From positions 1-16,918 of the forward strand of contig CAIWGR010000013.1 in the NCBI GenBank assembly GCA_903912275.1: DNA of 16,918 nt. The letters run 5' to 3'. Shown here piece by piece: positions 1-7,901 of this stretch; position 1 is the stretch's first letter; each line of letters begins with the position of its first letter. Made by a program: the position numbers and the translations under genes. The stretch comes from an uncultured delta proteobacterium. Lineage in GTDB: Bacteria > Myxococcota_A > Bradymonadia > REDH01. Below the pieces are notes generated by a model, which saw only the letters and a program-made list of their open reading frames with translations, made no database searches and was not told where the DNA came from.

Positions 1-1
1 C

Positions 2-379
2 GGCGCGCCGCAGCGTCAGCAGGAGGAGGCGAAGGGCCCCGTCTATCTGCTGATGGGCGCTGAGGAGGAGCAGGCGCGGCTCTTTGTCGTGGAGCTGACA
101 GAGATCGTGGCGGCGCAGCAGGAGAACCCTGATCAGGCAGTCGCTCGGGTTCGCGCCTATCTTGCAACGCATCGGGTGGAGATGGCCGCCAACGCGCGGC
201 TGCTCAGTGCCCGCTACGAGCAGGCAACCGGCGCGACGAAGCGTCGATATGAGCAGGAGCTCGCCGCATTCCTCCGCGCCGCGAACGAGCAGTGGCGCGA
301 CCGGCGCAACCAGTTTCTCTCGGCCCATCCGCAGCATGGGCGTACGCTCATGGAGCTGCTTGAGCGGGTGGAGGGATGA
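2..379 (+). CDS. 3' end of an unrecognised helical protein (partial)
   Basis: The reading frame is open from the left edge of the window, with no stop upstream of the first in-window ATG at 53, so this is most likely the C-terminal 125 residues of a longer gene. An internal start at 53 cannot be excluded, but it has no convincing Shine-Dalgarno. The visible part is rich in Glu, Gln, Arg and Ala and reads as amphipathic helix or coiled coil throughout. It has no cysteine, no membrane segment and no motif I recognise. The stop codon overlaps an ATG at 376 (ATGA), so it may be cotranscribed with the protease gene that follows. Function unknown. Confidence 0.6.
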   Translation, partial: GAPQRQQEEAKGPVYLLMGAEEEQARLFVVELTEIVAAQQENPDQAVARVRAYLATHRVEMAANARLLSARYEQATGATKRRYEQELAAFLRAANEQWRDRRNQFLSAHPQHGRTLMELLERVEG

Positions 380-438
380 GCGGTGAAGAAGCGGAGCTGC
401 CGCCCGTCACCGCAGCACGACCTTTGTGGAGAGCGCCG

Positions 439-2436
439 ATGAGAGTCTTCGCGAGAGCTGCTGTCCTGTTCGCTGCATCCTTTCTGCTCGCGGGCTGCGA
501 TGTGCTGACCTCCTATCTCGACTCCATCAGCGATGGCGCCTCCTGTACCACCAACGAAGAGTGTCTCGGCGGGCTCTGCCTGACCGACGCGCAGGGCTAC
601 CCGGAGGGCTACTGCACGACGCCCGAGTGCGATGGCTCGGGCTGCAGCAACATCTTCGGTGCCGAGTGTCTGTCGGTAGATGGCGGCGGACCGCTCTGCT
701 TTGAGACCTGCTCGGAGCTGCGCCCCTGCCGAACCGGCTACGACTGTCTTGCCGTAGGCGCCGACCAGGTCTGCCTGCCCAGCGGTCTGGGCGACACCTA
801 CGCGGCGGCTGGCACCATTGGGGCGCCCTGCGGCAATGGCGCGGAGTGCGCGTCGGGTACCTGCCTGACCAACTTTGTGGACGGTTACTGCTCGATCACG
901 GGTTGCTCGAGCTCCGACGTCTGTGGCGCAGGCAGCATCTGCGTGCAGCTCTCTGACGTGGCGACGGACACGGCCTGCCTCAAGAGCTGCGATGCGAGCA
1001 GAGGCTGCCGGTTTGGCTACGATTGCTTCGCGCTCGACGCGGTCGACAGTGTCTGCGCGCCGTCCGACGCCGCAACGCAGTCGCCTGTGCGCAACCCGAA
1101 CGGCGTAGCAGACGGCGCTCCCTGCAGCGCAGACATCAACTGTAAGGGTGGCACCTGTATCCGAGGCGCTACGAGCAGCGAGTTCCCCGGCGGCTACTGC
1201 ACCTCGCTGGATTGCGCAGAGCTGGGCGGCGACAGCGCCGGCTGCAACGCGCCCTCCGGCCGCTCGACCAGCTGCCGAACCATCTCCGGCTCATCGGCCT
1301 GCTACGTCAGCTGTGCGCAGGACAGCGACTGCCGCGCGGGCTACGACTGCATCGGCGCCGCAACGGGCGACGGCTACTGCGGAACTGCCGGCCAGACCTC
1401 GCCCACGGCCCCCACCGCGCCCGATACCGGCGCCGGCATCAACGTCGTATGTCAGTCGACCTCCATCTCCGGCGGACGGGCGCTCACCTTTGATATCGCG
1501 GCGAGCAGCGTTGCCTTCGCGGTCGTCCCCTACTCGCAGTCCGACCTGGTGGCGCCGTCGCGTCTGCTCCTGCCGAATGGTCAGGTGGGCGCGAATTTCG
1601 CCACCGACCATGCCTTCATGACGGTCAATGCGGGGCTCTTGCAGACGGTCGCGCCGGTCATCTTTCCGGCCGCTCCACAGTTCCAATCCATCGTTCAGCA
1701 GGGGGGCGGCCGCTACACGCTCGAGATCGCCACGACCGACGATGCGCCCTGTTACTACGTGCTCCAGAAGAGCGCCGAGGGGAGCAAGATCGACATGAAC
1801 ATCTACCTCGTCGGCGTGGCCGGCATCACGGCTTCCAACGCAGCGCAGAATGCCGGCGTGCGGACGATGCTCGATGCGATGCGCCGCATCTACAACAAGG
1901 AGGGCGTCAACATCCGCACGGTGCGCTACTTCGATGTGGCCGGGACGGATCGCGAGCGCTACCGCATCGTCCGCAACATCAACGACTGCTACGGGCTGGT
2001 GTCGCTGAGCCGCGCGCCGGGGCCGACGCTGGCTGAAAAGCTGAGCGTGAATGTCTTCCTGATTCAGGGCTTTCAGGTGGCCGAGGCGGAGGGGCTGCTC
2101 GGGCTCTCGCTCGGCGCGCCCGGCGTTCCTGGCGTGCATGGCAACGAGGGCGCAGGCCTGGTCTTTACCTCCGAGTATCTCGCCACACGCGCCGACATGA
2201 CCGGCCAGACACTCGCGCATGAGGTTGGCCACTTCCTCGGCCTGCGTCACACGACGGAGCATGGCGGCACCGAGGCAGACCCCATCCAGGACACACCCGT
2301 CTGCTCCAACCCCGACCGTGGCTCGTCCTGCCCCGACGCGACCAACTTCATGTTCCCCTTCTCGCTTGGCAGCACGCAGGAGACCATCTCGGATGGTCAG
2401 GGATTTGTGCTCCGCCGGACGCTGCTCACGCAGTAG
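439..2436 (+). CDS. Secreted lipoprotein metalloprotease (metzincin/M43-like) with three 12-Cys modules
   Basis: A predicted secreted zinc protease anchored by lipidation. I chose the ATG at 439 because GGAGAG lies 5 nt upstream and it begins directly with a lipoprotein signal peptide ending LLAGC (lipidated Cys20). The ATG at 376 overlaps the previous stop but would bury that signal 21 residues inside. Residues 36-112, 131-206 and 229-314 are three cysteine-rich modules of 12 cysteines each. The catalytic part is C-terminal: HEVGHFLGLRH at 594-604 fits HExxHxxGxxH (His594, Glu595, His598, His604). A DPIQDTP segment follows, then Met638 in FMFP as a plausible Met-turn. This pattern resembles pappalysin-type (M43) metzincins; that family placement is inferred from motifs alone. 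The Cys modules may mediate binding or stability outside the cell. Length is 665 residues. Confidence 0.85.
   Translation: MRVFARAAVLFAASFLLAGCDVLTSYLDSISDGASCTTNEECLGGLCLTDAQGYPEGYCTTPECDGSGCSNIFGAECLSVDGGGPLCFETCSELRPCRTGYDCLAVGADQVCLPSGLGDTYAAAGTIGAPCGNGAECASGTCLTNFVDGYCSITGCSSSDVCGAGSICVQLSDVATDTACLKSCDASRGCRFGYDCFALDAVDSVCAPSDAATQSPVRNPNGVADGAPCSADINCKGGTCIRGATSSEFPGGYCTSLDCAELGGDSAGCNAPSGRSTSCRTISGSSACYVSCAQDSDCRAGYDCIGAATGDGYCGTAGQTSPTAPTAPDTGAGINVVCQSTSISGGRALTFDIAASSVAFAVVPYSQSDLVAPSRLLLPNGQVGANFATDHAFMTVNAGLLQTVAPVIFPAAPQFQSIVQQGGGRYTLEIATTDDAPCYYVLQKSAEGSKIDMNIYLVGVAGITASNAAQNAGVRTMLDAMRRIYNKEGVNIRTVRYFDVAGTDRERYRIVRNINDCYGLVSLSRAPGPTLAEKLSVNVFLIQGFQVAEAEGLLGLSLGAPGVPGVHGNEGAGLVFTSEYLATRADMTGQTLAHEVGHFLGLRHTTEHGGTEADPIQDTPVCSNPDRGSSCPDATNFMFPFSLGSTQETISDGQGFVLRRTLLTQ
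544..1380 (+). repeat. Three tandem 12-cysteine protein modules
   Basis: Within the metalloprotease, three modules of about 76-86 residues share a cysteine pattern of C-x5-C-x4-C-x(8-13)-C-x4-C-x(4-9)-C-x(5-9)-C-x(8-11)-C-x3-C-x5-C-x5-C-x(8-9)-C. Each ends with a Cys-Arg-x-Gly-Tyr-Asp-Cys segment. The DNA spans are about 544-774, 829-1056 and 1123-1380. The DNA itself has diverged, so this is an old protein-level duplication. The even cysteine count suggests six disulfides per module, which fits export. Confidence 0.8.
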
Positions 2437-2443
2437 AAGCGCC

Positions 2444-3487
2444 CTACGGCGTGCGGTCGTGGCGGAGGAGCCAGGTGAGCGCAGCGCGGGTTCCGGCAGG
2501 GTTAATGACCGGGATGTGGGTGGCTCCGCGGAGTGTCCAGAGCGCGGCGTCAGCGCCGGCCCTGCAGCCCGTGTCGAAGGCCAGCGTGGTGGTCTCGGTG
2601 CCGTCGAGCGTGGTCATGAGGTCGAGCTCGGCACCGGCGGTACCCGTGGTGTCGCAACCTGCGCGCCGGGCGACGTTCTGCGCCGAGACAAGCGCACCTG
2701 CATAGGCCCCTATGCCGAGAGGGCCTGAGGAAGAGCCATCGTAGGCGATGGTGTCATCGGCAGTGCCGTGCATCTGCAGGCCGCTGACCGGGGTCGCTGT
2801 GGCAGGGCAGTCGGCATCGTTGTAGGAGTCGGCACCGGCGAGGCTGACGAAGGCGGTGAAGGCATCGGAGGCCTCACAGGCCATGCGGTAGCTCATGAAG
2901 CCGCCGTTGCTGTGGCCGATTAGGTAGACGCGTCCGGCATCGATGGGCATCGACGCCTTTGCCTCTGCGATGAGCGAACGGATGTAGGCGACATCGTCGG
3001 GCGGGTTGGGCTCGGAGAAGGCGCAGCAGGCGGCCGAGGCATTCCAGTAGCGCTGGTTGTTGCTGTTGAGCGTCCCGTCGGGGATGACGGTGATCGCGTC
3101 GAACTCGGCCGTGCCGAGGGTCGAGACACCGAGGTAGAGGTCCTGTGCGAGGCCGGATGCGCCGTAGCCGTGGAGCAGGATGATGAGCGGGTATTCTTTG
3201 CCGGGCGTGAAGGCGCGCGGGTGGTTGACCTTGGCGGGCCGCGTTCCGCCGATGCGGGCGGGCGTGCCTGTGGGCCAGGTCGGCGGCGTAGCGTCGGCGG
3301 TTGTGTCGGCTGCACCGGAGCCGGAGCCTGAGGTGGTGTCGCTGCCTTCCGAGACGTCGCTGGAGCCCGAGCCCGAGGTGGCGTCGCTGCCCTCCGAAGA
3401 GGTGTCTGCGGTAGCCTTGTCGGCCTCCTTGCTGCAGGCGGAGAGGAGGAGGAGCGTGACCAGCGGGAGGCTTCGTTGCATCGACAT
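2444..3487 (-). CDS. Lipoprotein esterase, PHB-depolymerase / feruloyl-esterase type
   Basis: A predicted secreted alpha/beta-hydrolase, 347 residues. The N-terminus is a lipoprotein signal peptide ending LLSAC (lipidated Cys18), followed by a low-complexity Ser/Gly/Asp/Thr linker built from a 15-residue duplication. The fold is marked by the oxyanion segment LHGYGASG, the nucleophile elbow GHSNGG (Ser193), an acid in HGTADDT (Asp244 or Asp245), and His324 in GATHIPV. Together these match the polyhydroxybutyrate-depolymerase/LpqC and CE1 esterase group. Likely substrates are extracellular polyester or aryl esters; which one cannot be read from sequence. Met3 (3481) is an alternative start. 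It begins 20 nt after the ABC-F stop, so it may be the last gene of the minus-strand run, and it ends 7 nt from the convergent protease gene. Confidence 0.85.
   Translation of the reverse strand: MSMQRSLPLVTLLLLSACSKEADKATADTSSEGSDATSGSGSSDVSEGSDTTSGSGSGAADTTADATPPTWPTGTPARIGGTRPAKVNHPRAFTPGKEYPLIILLHGYGASGLAQDLYLGVSTLGTAEFDAITVIPDGTLNSNNQRYWNASAACCAFSEPNPPDDVAYIRSLIAEAKASMPIDAGRVYLIGHSNGGFMSYRMACEASDAFTAFVSLAGADSYNDADCPATATPVSGLQMHGTADDTIAYDGSSSGPLGIGAYAGALVSAQNVARRAGCDTTGTAGAELDLMTTLDGTETTTLAFDTGCRAGADAALWTLRGATHIPVINPAGTRAALTWLLRHDRTP
3317..3406 (-). repeat. Two tandem 45-bp units encoding a Ser/Gly-rich linker
   Basis: Bases 3317-3361 and 3362-3406 are two near-identical 45-bp units inside the esterase gene. 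They encode two 15-residue copies built around SEGSD(A/T)TSGSGS just after the lipidation site. The units differ at a handful of positions. The repeat forms the flexible tether between the lipid anchor and the catalytic domain. Confidence 0.75.
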
Positions 3488-3507
3488 GGTTGACCCTGTT
3501 GGAGTGG

Positions 3508-5127
3508 CTAGCGGACGCCTGGAGCTTCGTAGCCGGTCGCGACCACATACTCACGATATCCGCCTTCGAAGACCCGCGGGCCGTCGTGGGTGATCTCGAG
3601 GACGCGGTTCGAGACTTCAGAGAGGAACGAGCGGTCGTGGGAGACGAAGAGCATGGTGCCCTCGTAGCCCTTGAGGGAGTTCACCAGCATCTCCTTGGTG
3701 GCGATGTCGAGGTGATTCGTGGGCTCGTCGAGCACGAGGAAGTTCGGGGGATCGTAGAGCAGGCGGGCCATGACGAGGCGGGCCTTCTCGCCGCCGGAGA
3801 GCAGGCGGCAGAGCTTCTTGGTGTCGTCGCCGGAAAAGCCGAAGGCGCCGGCCAGGTTCTTGAGCGAGCCGACGGATGCCATGGGGAAGGCCCGCTCGAG
3901 CGACTCGATGATGGTCTCGTCGCCGGCGAGGAGCTCCATCGCATGCTGCGCGAAGTAGCCCATCTTGACGCTCGCTCCGACAGTGAGGTCGCCGGCGTCG
4001 GGGCGTGAATCCCCCGCAATCATCTTGAGCAGCGTCGACTTGCCGGCGCCGTTCACGCCCATGACGCACCAGCGTTCGGTGCGACGGATGAGGAAGCTGA
4101 AGTCCTTGTAGATAACCCTGCTCCCGTAGGCTTTGTTGGCCTTCTGGATGCGTACGACGTCGTCGCCGGAGCGGGGCGGCGAGCGGAAGTCGAACTGGGG
4201 GAGCCGTCGCTGAACCGGGGGCTGGATGAGCTCAATCTTCTCGAGCTTCTTCACCCGCGACTGCACCTGCGCAGCGTGGCTTGCGCGTGCCTTGAACCGC
4301 TCGATGAAGGCCCGCTCCTTGGCGAGCATCGCGGCCTGACGGTCGGCCTGTGCTTCGGCCTGCGCCGACATGATCTCGCGCTGGCGGAGGTAGAAGTCGT
4401 AGTTGCCCGTGTAGGAGAGCATCTCGCCGCCATCGATCTCGACGATGCGGGTGACGAGCCGGTTGATGAACTCCTTGTCGTGCGACGTGATGATGAGTGC
4501 GCCCGCGAAGCCCTGCAGGAACTTCTCGAGCCAGAGAATGGACTCGATGTCGAGGTGGTTCGTCGGCTCGTCGAGCAGGAGCGCGCTGGGGCGCATGAGC
4601 AGGATGCGGGCGAGCGCGACGCGCATCTTCCATCCGCCGGAGAGCTTGCCGACGTCGCCCTCCACCATCTCGGGGGCGAAGCCGAGGCCGGCGAGGATGT
4701 CGCGCGCGCGGGAGTCGAGCGAGTAGCCGTCGAGCTCTTCGAAGCGGGCCTGGACCTCGCCGTAGCGGTCGACCAGCCGCTCCATCTCGTCGAAGCGATC
4801 GGGGTCTGCGAGCCCCGCCTCGAGATCGACGAGCTCTGCAGCCATGCGCGAGACCTCGCCCGCGCCGGCAACCGTCTCTTCGAGCACAGTGCGGCCCGAC
4901 ATCTCGCCAACATCCTGGTCGAAGTAGCCAAGCGTGACGCCGCGATCGACCGAGACCGAGCCTGTGTCTGCGACCTCGGTCCCCACGAACATGCGGAAGA
5001 CGGTCGATTTGCCGGCGCCGTTTGGCCCGACGAGCCCCACTTTTTCTCCCGCGAAGACGCTCATGGAGGCCTCGAGGAAGATGATCTGCTGACCGTGCGA
5101 CTTGGAGACAGATTCGAAGCGCAGCAT
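3508..5127 (-). CDS. ABC-F family ATPase (ribosome-associated type)
   Basis: A soluble protein of 539 residues with two ABC ATPase domains in one chain and no membrane segments, the hallmark of ABC-F proteins. These act on ribosomes, by translation regulation or antibiotic protection, rather than transporting. Domain 1 has Walker A GPNGAGKST at 34-42, signature LSGGWKMR, and Walker B ending LLLDEPTNHLD. Domain 2 has Walker A GVNGAGKST at 357-365, signature LSGGEKAR, and LVLDEPTNHLD. Between them is a charged helical linker rich in Arg, Gln and Lys, the expected P-site tRNA-interaction region. There is no long C-terminal coiled coil as in Uup. I cannot say which ABC-F subfamily it belongs to (EttA-, YbiT- or resistance-like). 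It follows lysO by 57 nt. Confidence 0.92.
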   Translation of the reverse strand: MLRFESVSKSHGQQIIFLEASMSVFAGEKVGLVGPNGAGKSTVFRMFVGTEVADTGSVSVDRGVTLGYFDQDVGEMSGRTVLEETVAGAGEVSRMAAELVDLEAGLADPDRFDEMERLVDRYGEVQARFEELDGYSLDSRARDILAGLGFAPEMVEGDVGKLSGGWKMRVALARILLMRPSALLLDEPTNHLDIESILWLEKFLQGFAGALIITSHDKEFINRLVTRIVEIDGGEMLSYTGNYDFYLRQREIMSAQAEAQADRQAAMLAKERAFIERFKARASHAAQVQSRVKKLEKIELIQPPVQRRLPQFDFRSPPRSGDDVVRIQKANKAYGSRVIYKDFSFLIRRTERWCVMGVNGAGKSTLLKMIAGDSRPDAGDLTVGASVKMGYFAQHAMELLAGDETIIESLERAFPMASVGSLKNLAGAFGFSGDDTKKLCRLLSGGEKARLVMARLLYDPPNFLVLDEPTNHLDIATKEMLVNSLKGYEGTMLFVSHDRSFLSEVSNRVLEITHDGPRVFEGGYREYVVATGYEAPGVR

Positions 5128-5162
5128 GTGCGAAACCTAGACAGAATGGAACAACGGGCGAG

Positions 5163-5182
5163 GGCGGTCTGTAGCGTCCGCC
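5163..5182 (-). terminator. Hairpin between lysO and the ABC-F gene
   Basis: GGCGG and CCGCC arms around a 10-nt loop begin a few bases after the lysO stop, and can be extended by GAG/CTC with one bulge. No T-run follows on the minus strand, so it may be a weak attenuator or simply an RNA-stabilising stem. If it ends transcription, the ABC-F gene needs its own promoter in the same 57-bp gap; I do not see a clear one. Confidence 0.25.
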
Positions 5183-5184
5183 TC

Positions 5185-6114
5185 TTAGCCTGACGAGAGC
5201 TTTTGGAGCAGCCAGAAGGCGGCGGGGACCATCACAGGCACGGCCAGGCTCAGGACGAAGCCGACGCCGATGGCGCGGAGCGTGGCCTGGCTCCCGTAGG
5301 TGCGGCTGAGGAAGGGGAGCGTCGAGTCCATGGAGGTGGCGCCGCCCAGTGCGATGGCGGCCTCGGGGCCGATGCGGAGGGAGGGGAGTAGGCCGATGAT
5401 GCACATCGCGAGGCTCTCGCGGAGGAGGTTTCCGAGGAGCACGACGGCGCCTGCGTCGGGCCCAGCCAGCTCGGTGATGAGCGGACCGGAGACCGAGTAG
5501 AAGCCGCAGCCAAGCGCGCCGGCCACCATCGCGGGGAGCGGGTAGGGCAGCATGATTGCAAGCAGCAGCCCTGCGATGATTGCGCCGACGAGCGCGGTGG
5601 CAGCGATGCCGGCCACCGTTCGGAGCGAGCGCAGCTGTTCGGCCAACTCTCGGCGTCGGATGCCGGTCTCGATGCCGATGCTGACGAGCAGCGCCACCAG
5701 CGGCCAGCCGAGGCAGCTGCGGAAGGGGGCGAGCTTGGCAGCGAAGAGGCTGCCGGCGAGGGCGGTCACGACGAGTAATCCGAGCACGCCGGCGGCGGAG
5801 CGGAGCCCATGGAGCAACAGCGCCTTGTCGAGCGAGAGGGCAGCGCCCCGGTCGCCGCTTCGGGACCGGACAAAGAGCTGCGCTACGCCGACCGTGGCAG
5901 CCGAGACGAGCAGCGCGAAGAGCAGTCCGTGGAGGACCGTGATGCCGAAGGTTCCCTGAAGCGACGGCGTGGAGCCGAGGTAGATGCCCTGCGCGGCGAC
6001 CACGGCGTAGACCGTCAGCATGATGAGCGTTGCAACCCGCGCGAGGAGCGCCTCGCTGCTGCGGAGCAGGAGTCCGAGCGCCAGGCCGGCGACGAACCAG
6101 AGCAGGACGGTCAT
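5185..6114 (-). CDS. lysO: LysO-family lysine exporter (DUF340 membrane protein)
   Basis: An integral membrane protein of 309 residues, with hydrophobic segments along nearly its whole length starting from MTVLLWFVAGLALGLLL. The C-terminal half carries the family's recognisable blocks: GCGFYSVSGPLITELAGP, a GNLLRE segment, GGATSMDSTLPFL and GFVLSLAVPVM. These line up well from memory with E. coli LysO (YbjE), including the Gly-Ala-Thr-Ser-Met-Asp stretch. LysO exports L-lysine and the toxic analogue thialysine; the same role here is inferred from family membership. Its ATG overlaps the stop of the upstream PolX-like gene (ATGA at 6111-6114), so translation is probably coupled. Length is close to the E. 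coli protein. Confidence 0.88.
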   Translation of the reverse strand: MTVLLWFVAGLALGLLLRSSEALLARVATLIMLTVYAVVAAQGIYLGSTPSLQGTFGITVLHGLLFALLVSAATVGVAQLFVRSRSGDRGAALSLDKALLLHGLRSAAGVLGLLVVTALAGSLFAAKLAPFRSCLGWPLVALLVSIGIETGIRRRELAEQLRSLRTVAGIAATALVGAIIAGLLLAIMLPYPLPAMVAGALGCGFYSVSGPLITELAGPDAGAVVLLGNLLRESLAMCIIGLLPSLRIGPEAAIALGGATSMDSTLPFLSRTYGSQATLRAIGVGFVLSLAVPVMVPAAFWLLQKLSSG

Positions 6115-7793
6115 TGCGGGCGCCGTGTCGCGAGGTGGCGCGCGAAGGCCTCCGCATCGAGGCAGTTGAGGACGCGGCTCGCGGGGACCCCGGCGCGCCG
6201 TGCCATGCGGACGCCGTGGTGCATCTGCGACAGCTCAGCGACAGAGTGGGCGTCGGTGTTGATGACGAAGCGGATGCCGGGGCGTGCGAGCGCGCGGCGC
6301 AGGAGCGTGTCGTTGAGGTCGAGCCGCTCCGGCGCGGCGTTCAACTCCAGCGCGACGCCGTGGGTTTCGCAGGCGTCGAAGATGGCATCGATGTCGAAGT
6401 CGAAGCTGGGCCGACCGCCGAGGATGCGCCCCGTCGGATGGCCGAGCGCGTCGATGCGGCCCGAGCTGATGGCGCGCAGGAGGCGGTCGGTCATGACGGC
6501 CGGCTGCTGGCTCATCTGGCCATGGACGGAGCCGACGACCCAGTCGAGTTCGTCGAGGAGCGCTGGCTCCATGTCGAGCTGTCCGTCGGCGAGGATGTCG
6601 ACCTCGAGTCCTGCAAAGAGCCGGACCGGTGCGTCGGTGGCCCGAAGCTCCGCTATCTGCGCGGTGAGACGCTCGGCGGAGAGGCCGCGCGCGACGGTGA
6701 GCGAGGGCGAATGGTCGGTGACGGCGATGGCGTCGTAGCCGCGCGACGCGGCGGCGGTGGCCATCTCGACGATGGTGTTGCCGCCGTCGCTCCAGGTGGT
6801 GTGGAGGTGGAGGTCGCGGCGCATCTTGTCGACGCTCACGAGTGCTTCGATGTCGTCGGCGGAGGCATCGAGTCCGCGCAGGTCACTGAGGAGCTCAGGA
6901 GGCAGGTTGGGCAGGTCGAGCAGGGCGAAGAGTGCCGCGGTGCTTGTGGCGCGGAGCGCGCGCAGGTCGCCGAGCCCGCGCGCTGTGGCCCGAGCCTGCA
7001 GTGCGGTGAGCACAGCCGGCGTCGCCGTCTCCACGAGCCACTGCGCGGGCACCTCGTCGGGCTTGGCAGCTACGACGCGGCGTCGCAGCCCGGCGCGCTC
7101 CTCGAGCAGCAGCGCACCGCTCTCGATTGCTCCGCCTCCCGCGGCCGCGCGGAGCTGCGCGAGGCAGGCCTCGGGCGCTGCTGCAGAGACCGCGACAACC
7201 ACTTCGTGATGGAGTTCATCGCCGCGCGCGACGCTGCCTGCCAGCGTCACCTCATCGCCCGGCTCGAGTTGCTCAGCGGCCCAATCGCTCAGCGCCTGAC
7301 CCGCACGGAAGGCCGAGCCGACAACGACCCCCGAGCCTGCGGCGCGGATGCGTCGGATCTCATCCGTCATCTTGGCCACGGTCTTCTCTGTCATGCCGGC
7401 GACAGTGGCCAGCCGGCCCGAGGCCGCGGCCTCCTCGAGCGCATCTAGGTTCTCGATGCCCAGCTCGGCGCGCAGCGTCTGGATCCGCTTGGGGCCGAGT
7501 CCGCGGACCCGCGTGAGGTCGGCGTAGCCCGGCGGAATGGCGGCGCGGAGCGCATCGAGCGACTCGCAGCTGCCGGTGGCTAGCATCTGTTCCAGGTCGG
7601 CTGCGATGCCCTTTCCGATGCCCTTCAGCGAGGTCACCGTGCCCCCCGCAACCAGCGGTGCGATGGGCTCTTCCATGCCTCGGACAAGCCGCGACGCGTT
7701 CTCGTAGGCCTTCACCCGGAAGGGGTTCGTGTCGGTCAGCGCCAGCAGCTGGGCGATGTCGTCGAGCAGCGCTGCGAAATCGATGTTGTTCAT
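6111..7793 (-). CDS. polX: PolX-like PHP-domain phosphoesterase with degenerate polymerase domain
   Basis: At 560 residues this has the layout of bacterial PolX. An N-terminal 8-kDa-type helical domain is followed by helix-hairpin-helix DNA-binding segments (about 1-145), a Pol beta palm and thumb region (about 155-320), and a C-terminal PHP domain (about 326-560). The PHP metal ligands are all visible: DLHLHT (327-332), SDG (Asp336), TDHS (Asp360, His361), GLEVDI (Glu397), GSVHG (His424), GHPTGR (His452) and NTDAH (Asp514, His516). This predicts an active nuclease or phosphatase. The palm keeps AGSVAR (185-190), but where polymerases have a DxD pair there is Glu197-Val-Val199. The third Asp region reads GLRRRV (235-240). 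Polymerase activity is therefore probably lost. A GGTGAG sequence lies just upstream of the ATG. lysO starts at its stop codon. Confidence 0.85.
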   Translation of the reverse strand: MNNIDFAALLDDIAQLLALTDTNPFRVKAYENASRLVRGMEEPIAPLVAGGTVTSLKGIGKGIAADLEQMLATGSCESLDALRAAIPPGYADLTRVRGLGPKRIQTLRAELGIENLDALEEAAASGRLATVAGMTEKTVAKMTDEIRRIRAAGSGVVVGSAFRAGQALSDWAAEQLEPGDEVTLAGSVARGDELHHEVVVAVSAAAPEACLAQLRAAAGGGAIESGALLLEERAGLRRRVVAAKPDEVPAQWLVETATPAVLTALQARATARGLGDLRALRATSTAALFALLDLPNLPPELLSDLRGLDASADDIEALVSVDKMRRDLHLHTTWSDGGNTIVEMATAAASRGYDAIAVTDHSPSLTVARGLSAERLTAQIAELRATDAPVRLFAGLEVDILADGQLDMEPALLDELDWVVGSVHGQMSQQPAVMTDRLLRAISSGRIDALGHPTGRILGGRPSFDFDIDAIFDACETHGVALELNAAPERLDLNDTLLRRALARPGIRFVINTDAHSVAELSQMHHGVRMARRAGVPASRVLNCLDAEAFARHLATRRPQ

Positions 7794-7901
7794 GGGCTCA
7801 CCACCGCAAGAGGCCTGCGACTCCTAGTGAGCGCTCCCTGCCGCTGTCGACCCCAGTGGGCTTCTCTTGCATTGCCGCGCAAAGGTTCTAGAGGGTCGCG
7901 C

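Noticed and set aside
376..438. Upstream ATG at 376 as the protease start
   Set aside because: It overlaps the previous stop (ATGA) but would put 21 charged and Pro-rich residues before a complete lipoprotein signal peptide. The ATG at 439 has its own GGAGAG.
1291..2262. 323-codon leftward frame opposite the metalloprotease
   Set aside because: Antisense to the catalytic domain and Cys modules; composition is that of a mirror frame in GC-rich DNA.
4232..6157. 641-codon leftward frame across ABC-F and lysO
   Set aside because: A shifted frame under two clearly real genes; the product is a low-complexity Arg/Ala/Pro string.
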